Positions 34,174-42,372 of a DNA stretch of 64,000 nucleotides are shown in pieces. Every line of letters starts with the position of its first letter. Positions within the stretch are counted from its first letter, which is position 1. The notes beneath the pieces were generated by a model, which did not search any database, was not told the DNA's origin, and was given only the letters and a program-made list of their open reading frames with translations. Position numbers and translations under genes: made by a program. The stretch is from Nocardioides allogilvus (GTDB taxonomy: Bacteria > Actinomycetota > Actinomycetes > Propionibacteriales > Nocardioidaceae), in the NCBI RefSeq assembly GCF_003047285.1, contig NZ_PZYX01000010.1:1-64000 (forward strand), given 5' to 3'.

Positions 34174-35693
34174 CAGCCGACCCCTGACATCGACGTGGTG
34201 ACCTGGTCGAGACCAGTCAGGTTGCGCACCACCTGGACGCGGCTGCAGTACTCCGCATACGCAGGGAGATCGCAGCGACCCAGTCCCCACGAATAGCGTG
34301 GTTCGGGCGTGAGCCACACGGTCTCTCGGGCCCGTCGGGTGATCTCCTCGAAGACCGACAGTCGCGGGTCGTTGCCATTGCCACGCCCGTCGCCGAGGAC
34401 GATGACTGTCGTTCGGCGGGTGACGGCGGAGCCGAACTGCTCCAGGAAGGAATCGAACGCAGAGCCGTAGTCGGAGTCGGCATCGACGTCGAGCACCCCA
34501 CCGGCCGGCAGCCCGGACATCACGAGCGAGAGCGCCTCCTCGGGATGGTGCTCGGCGAACAGGTCGGTGATCTCGACGAGGTCCTTGACGAACGCGAAGG
34601 TGCGCACCGAGGAGGCCAGCGACTGCAGGCTGTGCACGAGTTGCAGGGTGAAGCGCGCGGCCGATCGCACCGAGAGCGAGACGTCGCAGAGCACCAGCAG
34701 CTTGGGCCGGTCCTCCACCTTGCTGACGGTGACCGGACGGAACGGGACACCGTCGTACTTCATGTTGGCGCGCATCGTGCGGGCGCCGTCGACGACGCCG
34801 CGTGCGGCGGCCTTGCGTCGCGGGCGCGGCGCGCCACGCAGTGACCGGAGCAGGCGGCGCAAGGCCTCCTCGAGCTCGGCCCGCTCGTGCTCGTGGATCC
34901 GCTCGGCCTGGGCCGCCTGGATCTCACGTCTCTCGATCTCGTGCTCGACCGCCATCAGCTTCTCGAGGTGTTGCTTGAGGCGCTCGGGCAGCCCGACCAG
35001 GAACGGGGCGAGTGCCGCGCGCAGGGCTTCGAGGGTCGCGCCGCGGTCCTCGTCGTCATCAGGCAGCGCATCCTCGAGCCAGCTGAGCAGCGCCATCTCC
35101 TGGGCCACGGTGAGCTCGACGTCGAGCTCCATGCCGGGGCTGCGGACCAGGTCGCCGGGGGAGCCCGGGTTGTGCATCCGGTGCGTGGAGATCTGCACCC
35201 GGGCGGCCTCGCCGGCGCTGCCCTCGGTGTCGTTGGAGAGCACGATCTCGTCGGTCAGGGCAGCGATGTCGATCTTGTTCGCCTCCTGGTGGAGGTTGTA
35301 CTGCTGCGCCATGTCCTCCGGCTTGAAGAACTCCTTGATGTCGTCGGGCTTGCCGTGGGAGTGCCCGTCCTCGGGGATGTCGCCGGGCTCGTCGGAGAGC
35401 GTGAACTGCTCGAGCTCGCCGTCATCGGTCAGGTCGTCGTGGCTGTGTCCGTGCTCGTCCTCGTCCTCGAAGACCGCTCGCAGCCCGAAGAACACGTCGA
35501 AGACGCGGTCGAAGGTGTCCAGGTCGCGGCGGTCCTTGATCAGGCTGACCATCAGCGCGGAGCGAAGTACCTCGCGCTCACCGAGCACGCCGGCCTGAGC
35601 GACCGCGTGCATGGCGTCGATCGCCTCCGCCGTACTCACCCGGACCCCGTTGAGGCGGAGGAACCGGATGAAGCGGTGGACTGCCCCCTCCAC
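34173..35693 (-). CDS. VWA-domain (CoxE-like) protein with His-rich segments
   Basis: A 506-residue cytoplasmic protein. Residues 1-75 form an N-terminal helical domain; acidic/His segments HGHSH (81-85) and HSH (111-113) follow; a charged coiled-coil region spans about 235-285; and the C-terminal VWA domain has an intact MIDAS motif DVSLS (Asp337, Ser339, Ser341). It resembles CoxE/YehP-type proteins that partner MoxR ATPases. GTG start is 5 nt after the moxR stop. Together they form a chelatase-like or chaperone pair; the probable client is the adjacent methanol dehydrogenase, by inference. Confidence 0.85.
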   Translation of the reverse strand: MEGAVHRFIRFLRLNGVRVSTAEAIDAMHAVAQAGVLGEREVLRSALMVSLIKDRRDLDTFDRVFDVFFGLRAVFEDEDEHGHSHDDLTDDGELEQFTLSDEPGDIPEDGHSHGKPDDIKEFFKPEDMAQQYNLHQEANKIDIAALTDEIVLSNDTEGSAGEAARVQISTHRMHNPGSPGDLVRSPGMELDVELTVAQEMALLSWLEDALPDDDEDRGATLEALRAALAPFLVGLPERLKQHLEKLMAVEHEIERREIQAAQAERIHEHERAELEEALRRLLRSLRGAPRPRRKAAARGVVDGARTMRANMKYDGVPFRPVTVSKVEDRPKLLVLCDVSLSVRSAARFTLQLVHSLQSLASSVRTFAFVKDLVEITDLFAEHHPEEALSLVMSGLPAGGVLDVDADSDYGSAFDSFLEQFGSAVTRRTTVIVLGDGRGNGNDPRLSVFEEITRRARETVWLTPEPRYSWGLGRCDLPAYAEYCSRVQVVRNLTGLDQVTTSMSGVG

Positions 35694-35697
35694 CGGA

Positions 35698-36906
35698 TCA
35701 GACCGGACGCTTGCGAGCGGAGCGCGCGGCGAACGAGCGCTCGCCCTGGCTGGCCGTGACCGTCTTGACCGGGGGCGGCTCGTCGGGCTTCCCGGGACCG
35801 CCGTAGTTGTCGCCGTGGCGACCCGGCTTGTCCTTGGCGGCGCGGACCTCCTTGCCGTCCACGTCGGCGCCCCCGTCGCCGTGGCTGTGGTCGCCGTCGG
35901 CACCGTGCCCATGTCCGTGCCCGTGACCGTGGCCGTGGTCGTGCCTGCTCGGCACGGTCGCGTTCGGGTCGACGAGGGTGGGGATCGCGGCCAGTGCCTT
36001 CTTGAGGTCGCGTTCGTACTTCACGACCACGTTGATGGTCTGCGACAGCACATCGGCACTCAGCTCGCTGACCCCGAGCACGGCGAGCGTGCGGGCCCAG
36101 TCGATGGTCTCGGAGATGCTCGGTGCCTTGCGGAGCTCGAGCTCGCGCAGCCCGCGGACGATCTCGATGAGTCGGACGGCGAGCGCCTCGCTGAGCCCGG
36201 TGTCCTTGGAGTTGATGATCTCCAGCTCGCGCTGCGCCTCGGGATAGTCGAGGAACAGGTGCAGGCAGCGGCGCTTGAGCGCCGCGGACAGGTCGCGGGT
36301 GTTGTTGGAGGTGAGCACGACGTACGGCAGCTGCTTGGCCGTCACTGTGCCAACCTCGGGGATGGAGATCTGGAACTCCGACAACAGCTCGAGCAGCACG
36401 GCCTCGAGGGCCTCGTCGGCGCGGTCGACCTCGTCGATCAGCAGCACGACGGGCTCGTCGGAGTCGATCGCCTCCAGCAACGGGCGGGGCGCGAGGAAGC
36501 GCTCCGAGAAGAAGACGCTGTCCTGCTTGGCAATCCGCTCCACCGCCTCGCTGAGGTCGGCGGCGTCCTCGACGACCTGGCCGATCTTCTCGCGCAGGAT
36601 CTGGGTGTAGAGCATCTGCTTGCCGTAGTCCCACTCGTAGAGGGCCTTGGTCTCGTCCTGGCCCTCGTAGCACTGCAGCCGGATCAGCCGCCGGCCGGTG
36701 ACGGCGGCGAGGCTGGTCGCGAACTGGGTCTTGCCGACGCCGGCCGGGCCCTCGAGCAGGACCGGTTTGCCCAGGCGGGTTTGGAGGAACACCGTCGTGG
36801 CGAGCCGGTCGTCCGCGAGGTAGCCGGCTTCGCGGAACCGCTCCAGGGCATGTGCGACGTGGTCGAACTCGCCTTCGCCGGCGGCATTGCGCGGATCCGT
36901 GTTCAC
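35698..36906 (-). CDS. MoxR-family AAA+ ATPase with C-terminal His-rich tail
   Basis: A 402-residue AAA+ ATPase: Walker A GPAGVGKT (53-60), Walker B LLIDEVDRA, sensor 1 in VLTSNNTRD and an arginine finger region (ALKRRCLHLFLDYP). About 320 residues is normal for the MoxR family; here residues 321-346 are extremely His/Gly-rich (five consecutive HG pairs, then DHSHGDGG), followed by a basic tail. Such tails bind Ni, Zn or Co in metallochaperones. MoxR proteins help mature methanol dehydrogenase in Paracoccus. GTG start places it 90 bp after mno, across a hairpin. Confidence 0.9.
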   Translation of the reverse strand: MNTDPRNAAGEGEFDHVAHALERFREAGYLADDRLATTVFLQTRLGKPVLLEGPAGVGKTQFATSLAAVTGRRLIRLQCYEGQDETKALYEWDYGKQMLYTQILREKIGQVVEDAADLSEAVERIAKQDSVFFSERFLAPRPLLEAIDSDEPVVLLIDEVDRADEALEAVLLELLSEFQISIPEVGTVTAKQLPYVVLTSNNTRDLSAALKRRCLHLFLDYPEAQRELEIINSKDTGLSEALAVRLIEIVRGLRELELRKAPSISETIDWARTLAVLGVSELSADVLSQTINVVVKYERDLKKALAAIPTLVDPNATVPSRHDHGHGHGHGHGHGADGDHSHGDGGADVDGKEVRAAKDKPGRHGDNYGGPGKPDEPPPVKTVTASQGERSFAARSARKRPV

Positions 36907-36938
36907 TGGCGCTCCCTCGAACGTGGTGGGGATGGGGT

Positions 36939-36975
36939 CCGGACCGGGCAGCACGGCGATCGCTGCCCGGTCCGG
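36939..36975 (-). promoter_or_regulatory. strong intercistronic hairpin between mno and moxR
   Basis: A perfect 14-bp inverted repeat, CCGGACCGGGCAGC (36939-36952) and its complement (36962-36975), has a 9-nt loop and lies between mno and moxR on the minus strand without a U-tract. It probably lowers read-through or protects the mno 3' end, so the abundant dehydrogenase is made in excess over its helpers (inference). Confidence 0.7.
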
Positions 36976-36996
36976 CGTACAGGGGTGAACCCGGCC

Positions 36997-38289
36997 TCAG
37001 GAAAGGAGGTCGTCCAGGTCACCGTTCATGCAGTGCTCGATGACGGGGCGAACCGTCTCGAAGGTGCACTCCTTGGCGTTGCCCGGGGTGCAGGCGTCGC
37101 CGAGGACGTGGTTGGTGATGCGGTCCACGTCCTCCTTGTCACCGGTGATCACCTTGGCGTTCTCGTAGAACTTCGTCGGGCCCTGGCCCAGCCGGTTCTT
37201 CGAGTAGCTGTCGGCGGTGATGTCGGTGAACTTCTCCGGGATGCCCACGTCGCGCAGCAACCGGATCGACGCGGCGAGCGCCGCGTCGGCTGCCTGCGGC
37301 TTGGTCATGCCGTGGGTGTCGATGCCCATCGCCTCGGCGATGTCGGCGAAGCGGCCGTAGGCCGCCGACATGTTGAACGCCCACACGCGGGGCAACGCGA
37401 TGGCGTTGTTCAGCCCGTGGTGGGTGTCGTAGAACGCGCTCACCGCGTGCGACGTCGAGTGGATGATGCCGAGACCGCCGGAGTTGAACGCCTGGGCGGC
37501 GATGTACTGCGCGTACATCATGCCCTCGCGTCCTGCGAGGTCCTGGCCGTTCCACACCGCTGCCCGGAGGTGCTCCGACGTCAGCTTGATGGCGTGCAGT
37601 GCGTTGCCGAGCGACGGCTGGAAGTTGATCCGGGAGACGTACGGCTCACTGGCGTGCGCGAGCACGTCGAAGCCGCACTGCGCGGTGTAGTCGACCGGGC
37701 AGTCGAAGTAGAGCACCGGGTCGTCGATCGCCAGAGAGGTGACCGAGGCGTCGTCGAAGGCGACGTACTTGTGCGGGTTGTCCGGGTCGGTCGTGGTGTC
37801 GGTGATGACGTAGGCCCACGAGGTCTCCGAACCGGTTCCGGCCGTGGTGGAGACCGCGATGTGCGGCGGGTTCTTCGGGTTCTCGGACATGTTGAAGCCC
37901 TCGAACTCGTTCACGTTGCGACCGTCGTGGGCCACCGAGACACGAGCGCCCTTGCAGGCGTCGTGGGACGAACCGCCACCGATGGAGACGAATGAGTCGC
38001 ACTCGTTCTCCTGGTACATCGCCACGGAGTCCATGACGTTGTAGTCCTTCGGGTTGGACTCGACCTTGTCGTAGACCACGACCTCGAGGCCGTGGTACTT
38101 CATCGACTCGACGATCTTGTGCACGATGTCGGTGCCGCGCAGGCCCGATGTCATGACCAACGTCTTGCGGAAGCCGAGCTTGAGTGCCTCAGGCCCGATC
38201 ATCTCGTGCGCGCCGGGTCCCATCAGGGCCCGCGGGAACGGGTGGAACTCCTTGATGGGGAACGGTTTGAGCAGTTCGTCGACCTGCAT
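36997..38289 (-). CDS. mno: NDMA-dependent methanol dehydrogenase (iron-type ADH family)
   Basis: A 430-residue group III alcohol dehydrogenase of the actinobacterial nicotinoprotein type (Mno/MDO), decameric with tightly bound NADPH and assayed with the artificial acceptor NDMA; mycofactocin is the presumed natural acceptor. Metal ligands are intact: Asp208 and His212 in GFDVLAHA, His277 in GIIHSTSH, His291 in THHGLNNA; the nucleotide loop GGGSSHD is at 104-110. The start MQVDELLKPFPIKEFHPFPR is diagnostic. ATG follows AGGAGG. Divergent from mftA and first in an operon with moxR, VWA and mftM. Confidence 0.95.
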   Translation of the reverse strand: MQVDELLKPFPIKEFHPFPRALMGPGAHEMIGPEALKLGFRKTLVMTSGLRGTDIVHKIVESMKYHGLEVVVYDKVESNPKDYNVMDSVAMYQENECDSFVSIGGGSSHDACKGARVSVAHDGRNVNEFEGFNMSENPKNPPHIAVSTTAGTGSETSWAYVITDTTTDPDNPHKYVAFDDASVTSLAIDDPVLYFDCPVDYTAQCGFDVLAHASEPYVSRINFQPSLGNALHAIKLTSEHLRAAVWNGQDLAGREGMMYAQYIAAQAFNSGGLGIIHSTSHAVSAFYDTHHGLNNAIALPRVWAFNMSAAYGRFADIAEAMGIDTHGMTKPQAADAALAASIRLLRDVGIPEKFTDITADSYSKNRLGQGPTKFYENAKVITGDKEDVDRITNHVLGDACTPGNAKECTFETVRPVIEHCMNGDLDDLLS

Positions 38290-38512
38290 GGATGACCTCC
38301 TGGGGCGGGTATCTGATGGCTCCGGACGCTAGGTCCGGCAGGAGGCCGCGGCCAGACGAGGATCCGCATACGGGTCGGTGGGGCAGGGGCCGACCTGACC
38401 GTCAGGGCAGGTGCGGCCCACTGGCTGACGGGTGTGCGGAGCCAAGCGCGCTCCTAGCGTGGAAGTCGCTCCACCAACGCCATTCGCCACACCTCGTCAC
38501 AGGAGGAACGTC
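38290..38512. promoter_or_regulatory. mno/mftA divergent control region
   Basis: The 223-bp gap has TAGCGT -10 boxes on both strands (38326-38331 for mno, 38456-38461 for mftA) with poor -35 elements, implying activator dependence. A 13-bp palindrome CCTGACCGTCAGG (38395-38407) is centred exactly midway between the two start codons. Two 19-bp copies of a motif related to CTGACGGGTGTGCGGAGCC face opposite ways at 38361-38379 and 38426-38444 (14 of 19 identical). AGGAGGA precedes mftA. The regulator is unknown; the MnoR-like protein is the obvious candidate. Confidence 0.6.
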
Positions 38513-38641
38513 ATGACCGACCCCACCCAGAACACCGCCGCCGCTCCCACGCTCACGGACACCGAGGCCGACACCGCACCCCTCGCCGAGGGGGAGCTCG
38601 TCGAAGAGGTCTCCATCGACGGCATGTGCGGCGTCTACTGA
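38513..38641 (+). CDS. mftA: mycofactocin precursor peptide MftA
   Basis: A 42-residue ribosomally made precursor. The C-terminus IDGMCGVY is the invariant MftA signature; MftC decarboxylates the terminal Tyr and crosslinks it with Val, MftE releases the Val-Tyr-derived unit, and the rest is leader. The leader is acidic and Thr/Ala-rich, with ELVEEVSIDG as the likely MftB-binding region. ATG has AGGAGGA 6 nt upstream. Its stop overlaps the mftB start (TGATG). Confidence 0.98.
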   Translation: MTDPTQNTAAAPTLTDTEADTAPLAEGELVEEVSIDGMCGVY

Positions 38642-38907
38642 TGCTGGCCGGCGACGACTGGCGGCTGAGCCCGTCGGTGTCGTTGCGACCCGAGCCCTTC
38701 GGGGCCCTGGTCTATGACTTCTCGACACGGCGGCTCAGCTTCCTCAAGACCCTGCGCCTCCTCGATGTCGTCCGGCGCCTGGACGGCGCGACCGAGGTCG
38801 AGGCGGCCATGCGCGCGGCCGGCGTCGACGACGTCGAGTGGCAGGGCTACCTGAGCGCGCTCGACGAGCTCGCTGCAACCGGTGTCCTCTGCAAGGAGGC
38901 GTCATGA
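38641..38907 (+). CDS. mftB: mycofactocin RRE chaperone MftB
   Basis: An 88-residue RiPP recognition element protein, PqqD-like winged-helix fold, which binds the MftA leader and presents it to MftC. Matching features are the start WRLSPSVSLRPEPFGALVYD and a helical C-terminal part ending in a hydrophobic LDELAATGVL helix. It overlaps mftA at its start and mftC at its end (ATGA), so A, B and C are translationally coupled. Confidence 0.96.
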   Translation: MLAGDDWRLSPSVSLRPEPFGALVYDFSTRRLSFLKTLRLLDVVRRLDGATEVEAAMRAAGVDDVEWQGYLSALDELAATGVLCKEAS

Positions 38908-40118
38908 CTGCGACCGCGCTGGCGCCGCCGCCACGCGTGGGCCGGCTGGTCGACCAGTTCGAGCTCGGCCTGGACGCGCCGATCTGCCTCACCTGGGAGC
39001 TGACCTACGCCTGCAACCTCGCGTGCCTGCACTGCCTGTCATCGTCGGGCCGGCGCGACCCCGACGAGCTGGACACGGAGGACGCCAAGGCGCTCATCCG
39101 CGAGTTCGAGCGGATGCAGATCTTCTACGTCAACATCGGCGGCGGTGAGCCGACGGTGCGCCCCGACTTCTGGGAGCTCCTCGACTACGCGGTCGAGCAC
39201 CACGTGGGCGTCAAGTTCTCGACCAACGGCTTCCGGATCACCAAGGAGCGGGCCGAGAAGCTGGCAGCGACGGACTACATCGACGTACAGATCTCGCTCG
39301 ACGGCGCGACTGCCGAGGTCAACGACGCGGTCCGCGGCCAGGGCACCTACGACGCCGCCATGAAGGCACTCGCCAACCTCCAGGCGGCCGGGATGACGGA
39401 CTTCAAGATCTCGGTGGTGTGCACCCGCCACAACATCGACCAGCTCGACGAGTTCAAGGCGATCGCGGACAGCTACGGCGCCCAGCTGCGGTTGACGCGG
39501 CTGCGGCCGTCGGGTCGCGGTGCGGACGTATGGGACGAGCTGCACCCGCTGCCGCACCAGCAGCGCCAGCTCTACGACTGGCTGGTCCTCAACGGCGAGA
39601 AGGTGCTCACCGGCGACTCCTTCTTCCACCTTGCGGCGTACGGCGATCCGCTGCCCGGCCTCAACCTGTGCGGCGCCGGCCGCGTGGTCTGCCTGGTGGA
39701 CCCGGTCGGGGACGTCTACGCGTGCCCGTTCGCGATCCACGACAGGTTCAAGGCCGGCAACATCCGTGACCTCGGCTTCGACCACGTCTGGAAGCACGCG
39801 CCGCTCTTCGAGGAGCTGCGCAGCCCGCAGACCGGCGGTGCCTGCGCGAAGTGCTCGGCCTACGACAGCTGTCGCGGTGGTTGCATGGCGGCCAAGTTCT
39901 TCACCGGGTTGCCGTTGGACGGCCCCGACCCGGAGTGCGTCAAGGGCAACGCCGAGGAGGCACTGGCGAGCCTGGACCGTGGTCAGCTGCCGGGATCGAG
40001 CCAGGACCACTCCCACACCGGCACGGTGCGCAACGCACCCGTCGGGCTCACGCTCGGAGCGACCCGGACGCGCCCGACGAGCGCGTGCGACGAGAGTCCG
40101 GTCGCGGGGATGGTCTGA
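38904..40118 (+). CDS. mftC: mycofactocin radical SAM maturase MftC
   Basis: A 404-residue radical SAM/SPASM enzyme performing oxidative decarboxylation and Val-Tyr crosslinking on MftA. The 4Fe-4S/SAM motif is Cys37-x3-Cys41-x2-Cys44 (ACNLACLHC), followed by IGGGEPTVRPD. Auxiliary cluster cysteines lie in LNLCGAG, YACPF and CAKCSAYDSCRGGC. ATG at 38904 is chosen because it overlaps the mftB stop and is preceded by GGAGG. The last 50 residues (GSSQDHSHTGTVRN onward) are a non-conserved tail. Confidence 0.97.
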   Translation: MTATALAPPPRVGRLVDQFELGLDAPICLTWELTYACNLACLHCLSSSGRRDPDELDTEDAKALIREFERMQIFYVNIGGGEPTVRPDFWELLDYAVEHHVGVKFSTNGFRITKERAEKLAATDYIDVQISLDGATAEVNDAVRGQGTYDAAMKALANLQAAGMTDFKISVVCTRHNIDQLDEFKAIADSYGAQLRLTRLRPSGRGADVWDELHPLPHQQRQLYDWLVLNGEKVLTGDSFFHLAAYGDPLPGLNLCGAGRVVCLVDPVGDVYACPFAIHDRFKAGNIRDLGFDHVWKHAPLFEELRSPQTGGACAKCSAYDSCRGGCMAAKFFTGLPLDGPDPECVKGNAEEALASLDRGQLPGSSQDHSHTGTVRNAPVGLTLGATRTRPTSACDESPVAGMV

Positions 40119-40119
40119 G

Positions 40120-40887
40120 ATGGGTGCGAGCTCGGCCGGCGAGCCCAGTCGACGCCTCGGCCTCGGCGGGGCGCGCTGGCCCACGATCGAGGGCGACCCG
40201 CCGCTGGTGCTCGTGCCCATCGGATCGCTCGAGCAGCACGGGCCGCACCTCCCGCTGGCCACGGACTCGATGCTCGCGTGTGCGGCGACCCGCGAGGTCG
40301 CCGTACGACTGGATGCTGCGGGTGTGCGCGTGCTGGTCGCGCCTGCTCTGGCCTATGGCGCCAGCGGCGAGCACGAGGACTTCCCCGGGACCATCTCGAT
40401 CGGCCACGAGGCGCTCTACCTGCTGCTGGTCGAGCTCGGCAGGTCGGCCTGCCGGTGGGCCACGGGCCTGGTGTTCGTCAACGGCCACGGCGGCAACGTG
40501 CCCACGGTGGTGAGCGCCGTGAGCACCCTCCGCGACGAGGGTCGGCCAGCCGCCTGGACCGGGTTCGGGGTGCTGGGCGGTGACGCGCACGCCGGCCGCA
40601 CGGAGACGTCGCTGCTGCGCAACCTGGCCCCGTGGACCGTGCGCATGGACCTCGCGGAGGCGGGGCCCACCGAGCCCATCGACCAGCTGATGCCGCGGTT
40701 GCGGAGTGTCGGAGTGCGCACCGTGTCGCCCAATGGAGTCCTGGGCGACCCGGCCGGGAGCTGTCCCGGGGAGGGCCGACGACTCTTCGAGGTGCTGGTC
40801 AACCGGCTGTACCGCGAGCTGACGGATCTCGACGTCGGCAGCGACGGCAGGCTGCGACGGCCCGAGCGCAGCAGGGTCGGCTCGTGA
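40120..40887 (+). CDS. mftE: mycofactocin peptidase MftE (creatininase family)
   Basis: A 255-residue creatininase-fold metallopeptidase that cleaves modified MftA to release the AHDP dipeptide derivative. Metal-binding motifs are intact: GSLEQHGPHLPLATD (about 35-49), SGEHEDFPGT and NGHGGNVPT. It begins right after the mftC stop and overlaps mftF (GTGA). Because mftD is elsewhere, mftE directly follows mftC here. Confidence 0.96.
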   Translation: MGASSAGEPSRRLGLGGARWPTIEGDPPLVLVPIGSLEQHGPHLPLATDSMLACAATREVAVRLDAAGVRVLVAPALAYGASGEHEDFPGTISIGHEALYLLLVELGRSACRWATGLVFVNGHGGNVPTVVSAVSTLRDEGRPAAWTGFGVLGGDAHAGRTETSLLRNLAPWTVRMDLAEAGPTEPIDQLMPRLRSVGVRTVSPNGVLGDPAGSCPGEGRRLFEVLVNRLYRELTDLDVGSDGRLRRPERSRVGS

Positions 40888-42305
40888 ACCTGCCGGCCGG
40901 CTTCGGCGTCCGCCTCTCGTCGCGGACGAAGGTCTGCGACGGCGGCCGGTCTCTGGTGGGCGGCAGCCGTGGTTCGGTGCTCTACCTCAGCGAGGTGGCC
41001 GCCGACCTGCTCCACGGGGGATCGGTCCTGCGGACGCAGACGGGCGACGCCGCCACGCTGGCCAGGTCGCTGTTGGACCGCGGGTTCGCGGACCCGTGGT
41101 GGCCGGAGCCGGCCGGGCCCGACAGCGACGCCGTCGACGTCACGGTCGTGGTGCCGGTGCGGGACCTGGCGCACGACCTGACCTCGTTGCTCTCGTCGCT
41201 GCCGCCGTCGGTGCCGGTCGTGGTGGTCGACGACGGGTCGCGCGATCCCGAGCCCGTGGCCGAGGTCGCTCGTGCGTACGGCGCCGCGCTGGTCGTCCAC
41301 GACGTCAACCGCGGCCCCGCGGCCGCCCGCAACTCCGGCCTGCGGCACGTGAGCACGCCATTCGTCGCCTTCTGTGACTCCGACATCGTCCCCGACCCCG
41401 GCTGGCTGGCGACCCTGCGCCGACATCTCGACGATCCCGCGCTGGCGATGGTGGCGCCGCGTGTGCTGGGTCCCGAGCGGCGCCCCGGCGACAGCTGGGT
41501 CGAGCGCTACGAACAGGCGCGGTCCTCCCTGGATCTCGGCCCGGAGGCGGCAGCCGTGCGCCAGCAGGGCACCGTTGCCTACCTGCCGAGTGCCTGCGTG
41601 GTGGCACGCGTCGCCGTGCTCGCCCGGCTCGGGTCCGGCCCCTTCGACGAGGCGTTGCGTTGCGGCGAGGACGTCGACCTGGTGTGGCGGCTGCTCGCCA
41701 CGGGCGCAGGGGTGCGCTACGAGCCGGCGGCCACCGTGCGGCACCGGCATCGCGTGAGGCTGGGGGAGTGGCTGGGGCGCAAGGCCTTCTACGGCACGTC
41801 CGCGGCACCGCTGGCGCAGCGCCACGGGTCGGCGGTCGCCCCCCTCGTGATCTCGCCCTGGTCGGCGGTGTTCGCGGCCGCCCTGCTCGCCCAGCGCCGC
41901 TGGTCCGTCCCGGTGGCGCTCGCCTCGGCTGCCGTCGCCACCGCCGGGACCTCGCGACGGCTCGTCCGTAGTGAGCGGCCCGTTCGGGCGGCGGCGATCC
42001 TCACGCTGGAGGGCAGTGTCGCCGTGCTGTGGCAGACCGGAGCCGCGCTGACCCGCCACTACTGGCCGCTCGCGGTCCTGGCCGCGACCCGCTCACAGCG
42101 CGCCCGGCGCGCCCTGGTCGTGGCCGCGGTGGTCGACGGAGTGGTCGACCGGCGACGGGTCGGGGCGGACCTGGACCCGATCCGCTACGTGGTGGCTCGA
42201 CGGCTGGACGACCTGGCCTACGGGGCCGGTGTCTGGCTCGGCGCTGCACGGGCGCGTTCCCTGCTCGCGTTGCGCCCCGACGTACGCCTGACTCGTCGCC
42301 GATGA
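40884..42305 (+). CDS. mftF: mycofactocin glycosyltransferase MftF
   Basis: A 473-residue family 2 glycosyltransferase that adds a glucose oligosaccharide to pre-mycofactocin. The N-terminal 75 residues are an MftB-like region (LYLSEVAADLLHG); the GT-A core starts at VTVVVPVRD with VVDDGSRDP, the metal-binding FCDSDIVPDP and a late RCGEDVDLVWRL. The C-terminal part has hydrophobic stretches (VISPWSAVFAAALLA) consistent with membrane contact. GTG start overlaps mftE. It ends the mftABCEF operon. Confidence 0.95.
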   Translation: MNLPAGFGVRLSSRTKVCDGGRSLVGGSRGSVLYLSEVAADLLHGGSVLRTQTGDAATLARSLLDRGFADPWWPEPAGPDSDAVDVTVVVPVRDLAHDLTSLLSSLPPSVPVVVVDDGSRDPEPVAEVARAYGAALVVHDVNRGPAAARNSGLRHVSTPFVAFCDSDIVPDPGWLATLRRHLDDPALAMVAPRVLGPERRPGDSWVERYEQARSSLDLGPEAAAVRQQGTVAYLPSACVVARVAVLARLGSGPFDEALRCGEDVDLVWRLLATGAGVRYEPAATVRHRHRVRLGEWLGRKAFYGTSAAPLAQRHGSAVAPLVISPWSAVFAAALLAQRRWSVPVALASAAVATAGTSRRLVRSERPVRAAAILTLEGSVAVLWQTGAALTRHYWPLAVLAATRSQRARRALVVAAVVDGVVDRRRVGADLDPIRYVVARRLDDLAYGAGVWLGAARARSLLALRPDVRLTRRR

Positions 42306-42312
42306 GGGCGTT

Positions 42313-42328
42313 GCAACCACTTCGCAAC
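42313..42328 (+). promoter_or_regulatory. GCAAC direct repeats upstream of the GAF regulator gene
   Basis: GCAAC at 42313-42317 and 42324-42328 are spaced exactly 11 bp apart, one helical turn, 45 bp before the regulator start. An identical arrangement precedes the aldehyde dehydrogenase, suggesting a shared operator and autoregulation. Confidence 0.5.
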
Positions 42329-42372
42329 CTGGGACGCGAGAGAGTGGCGATCGAACTTCGGAGAGGTGACGG

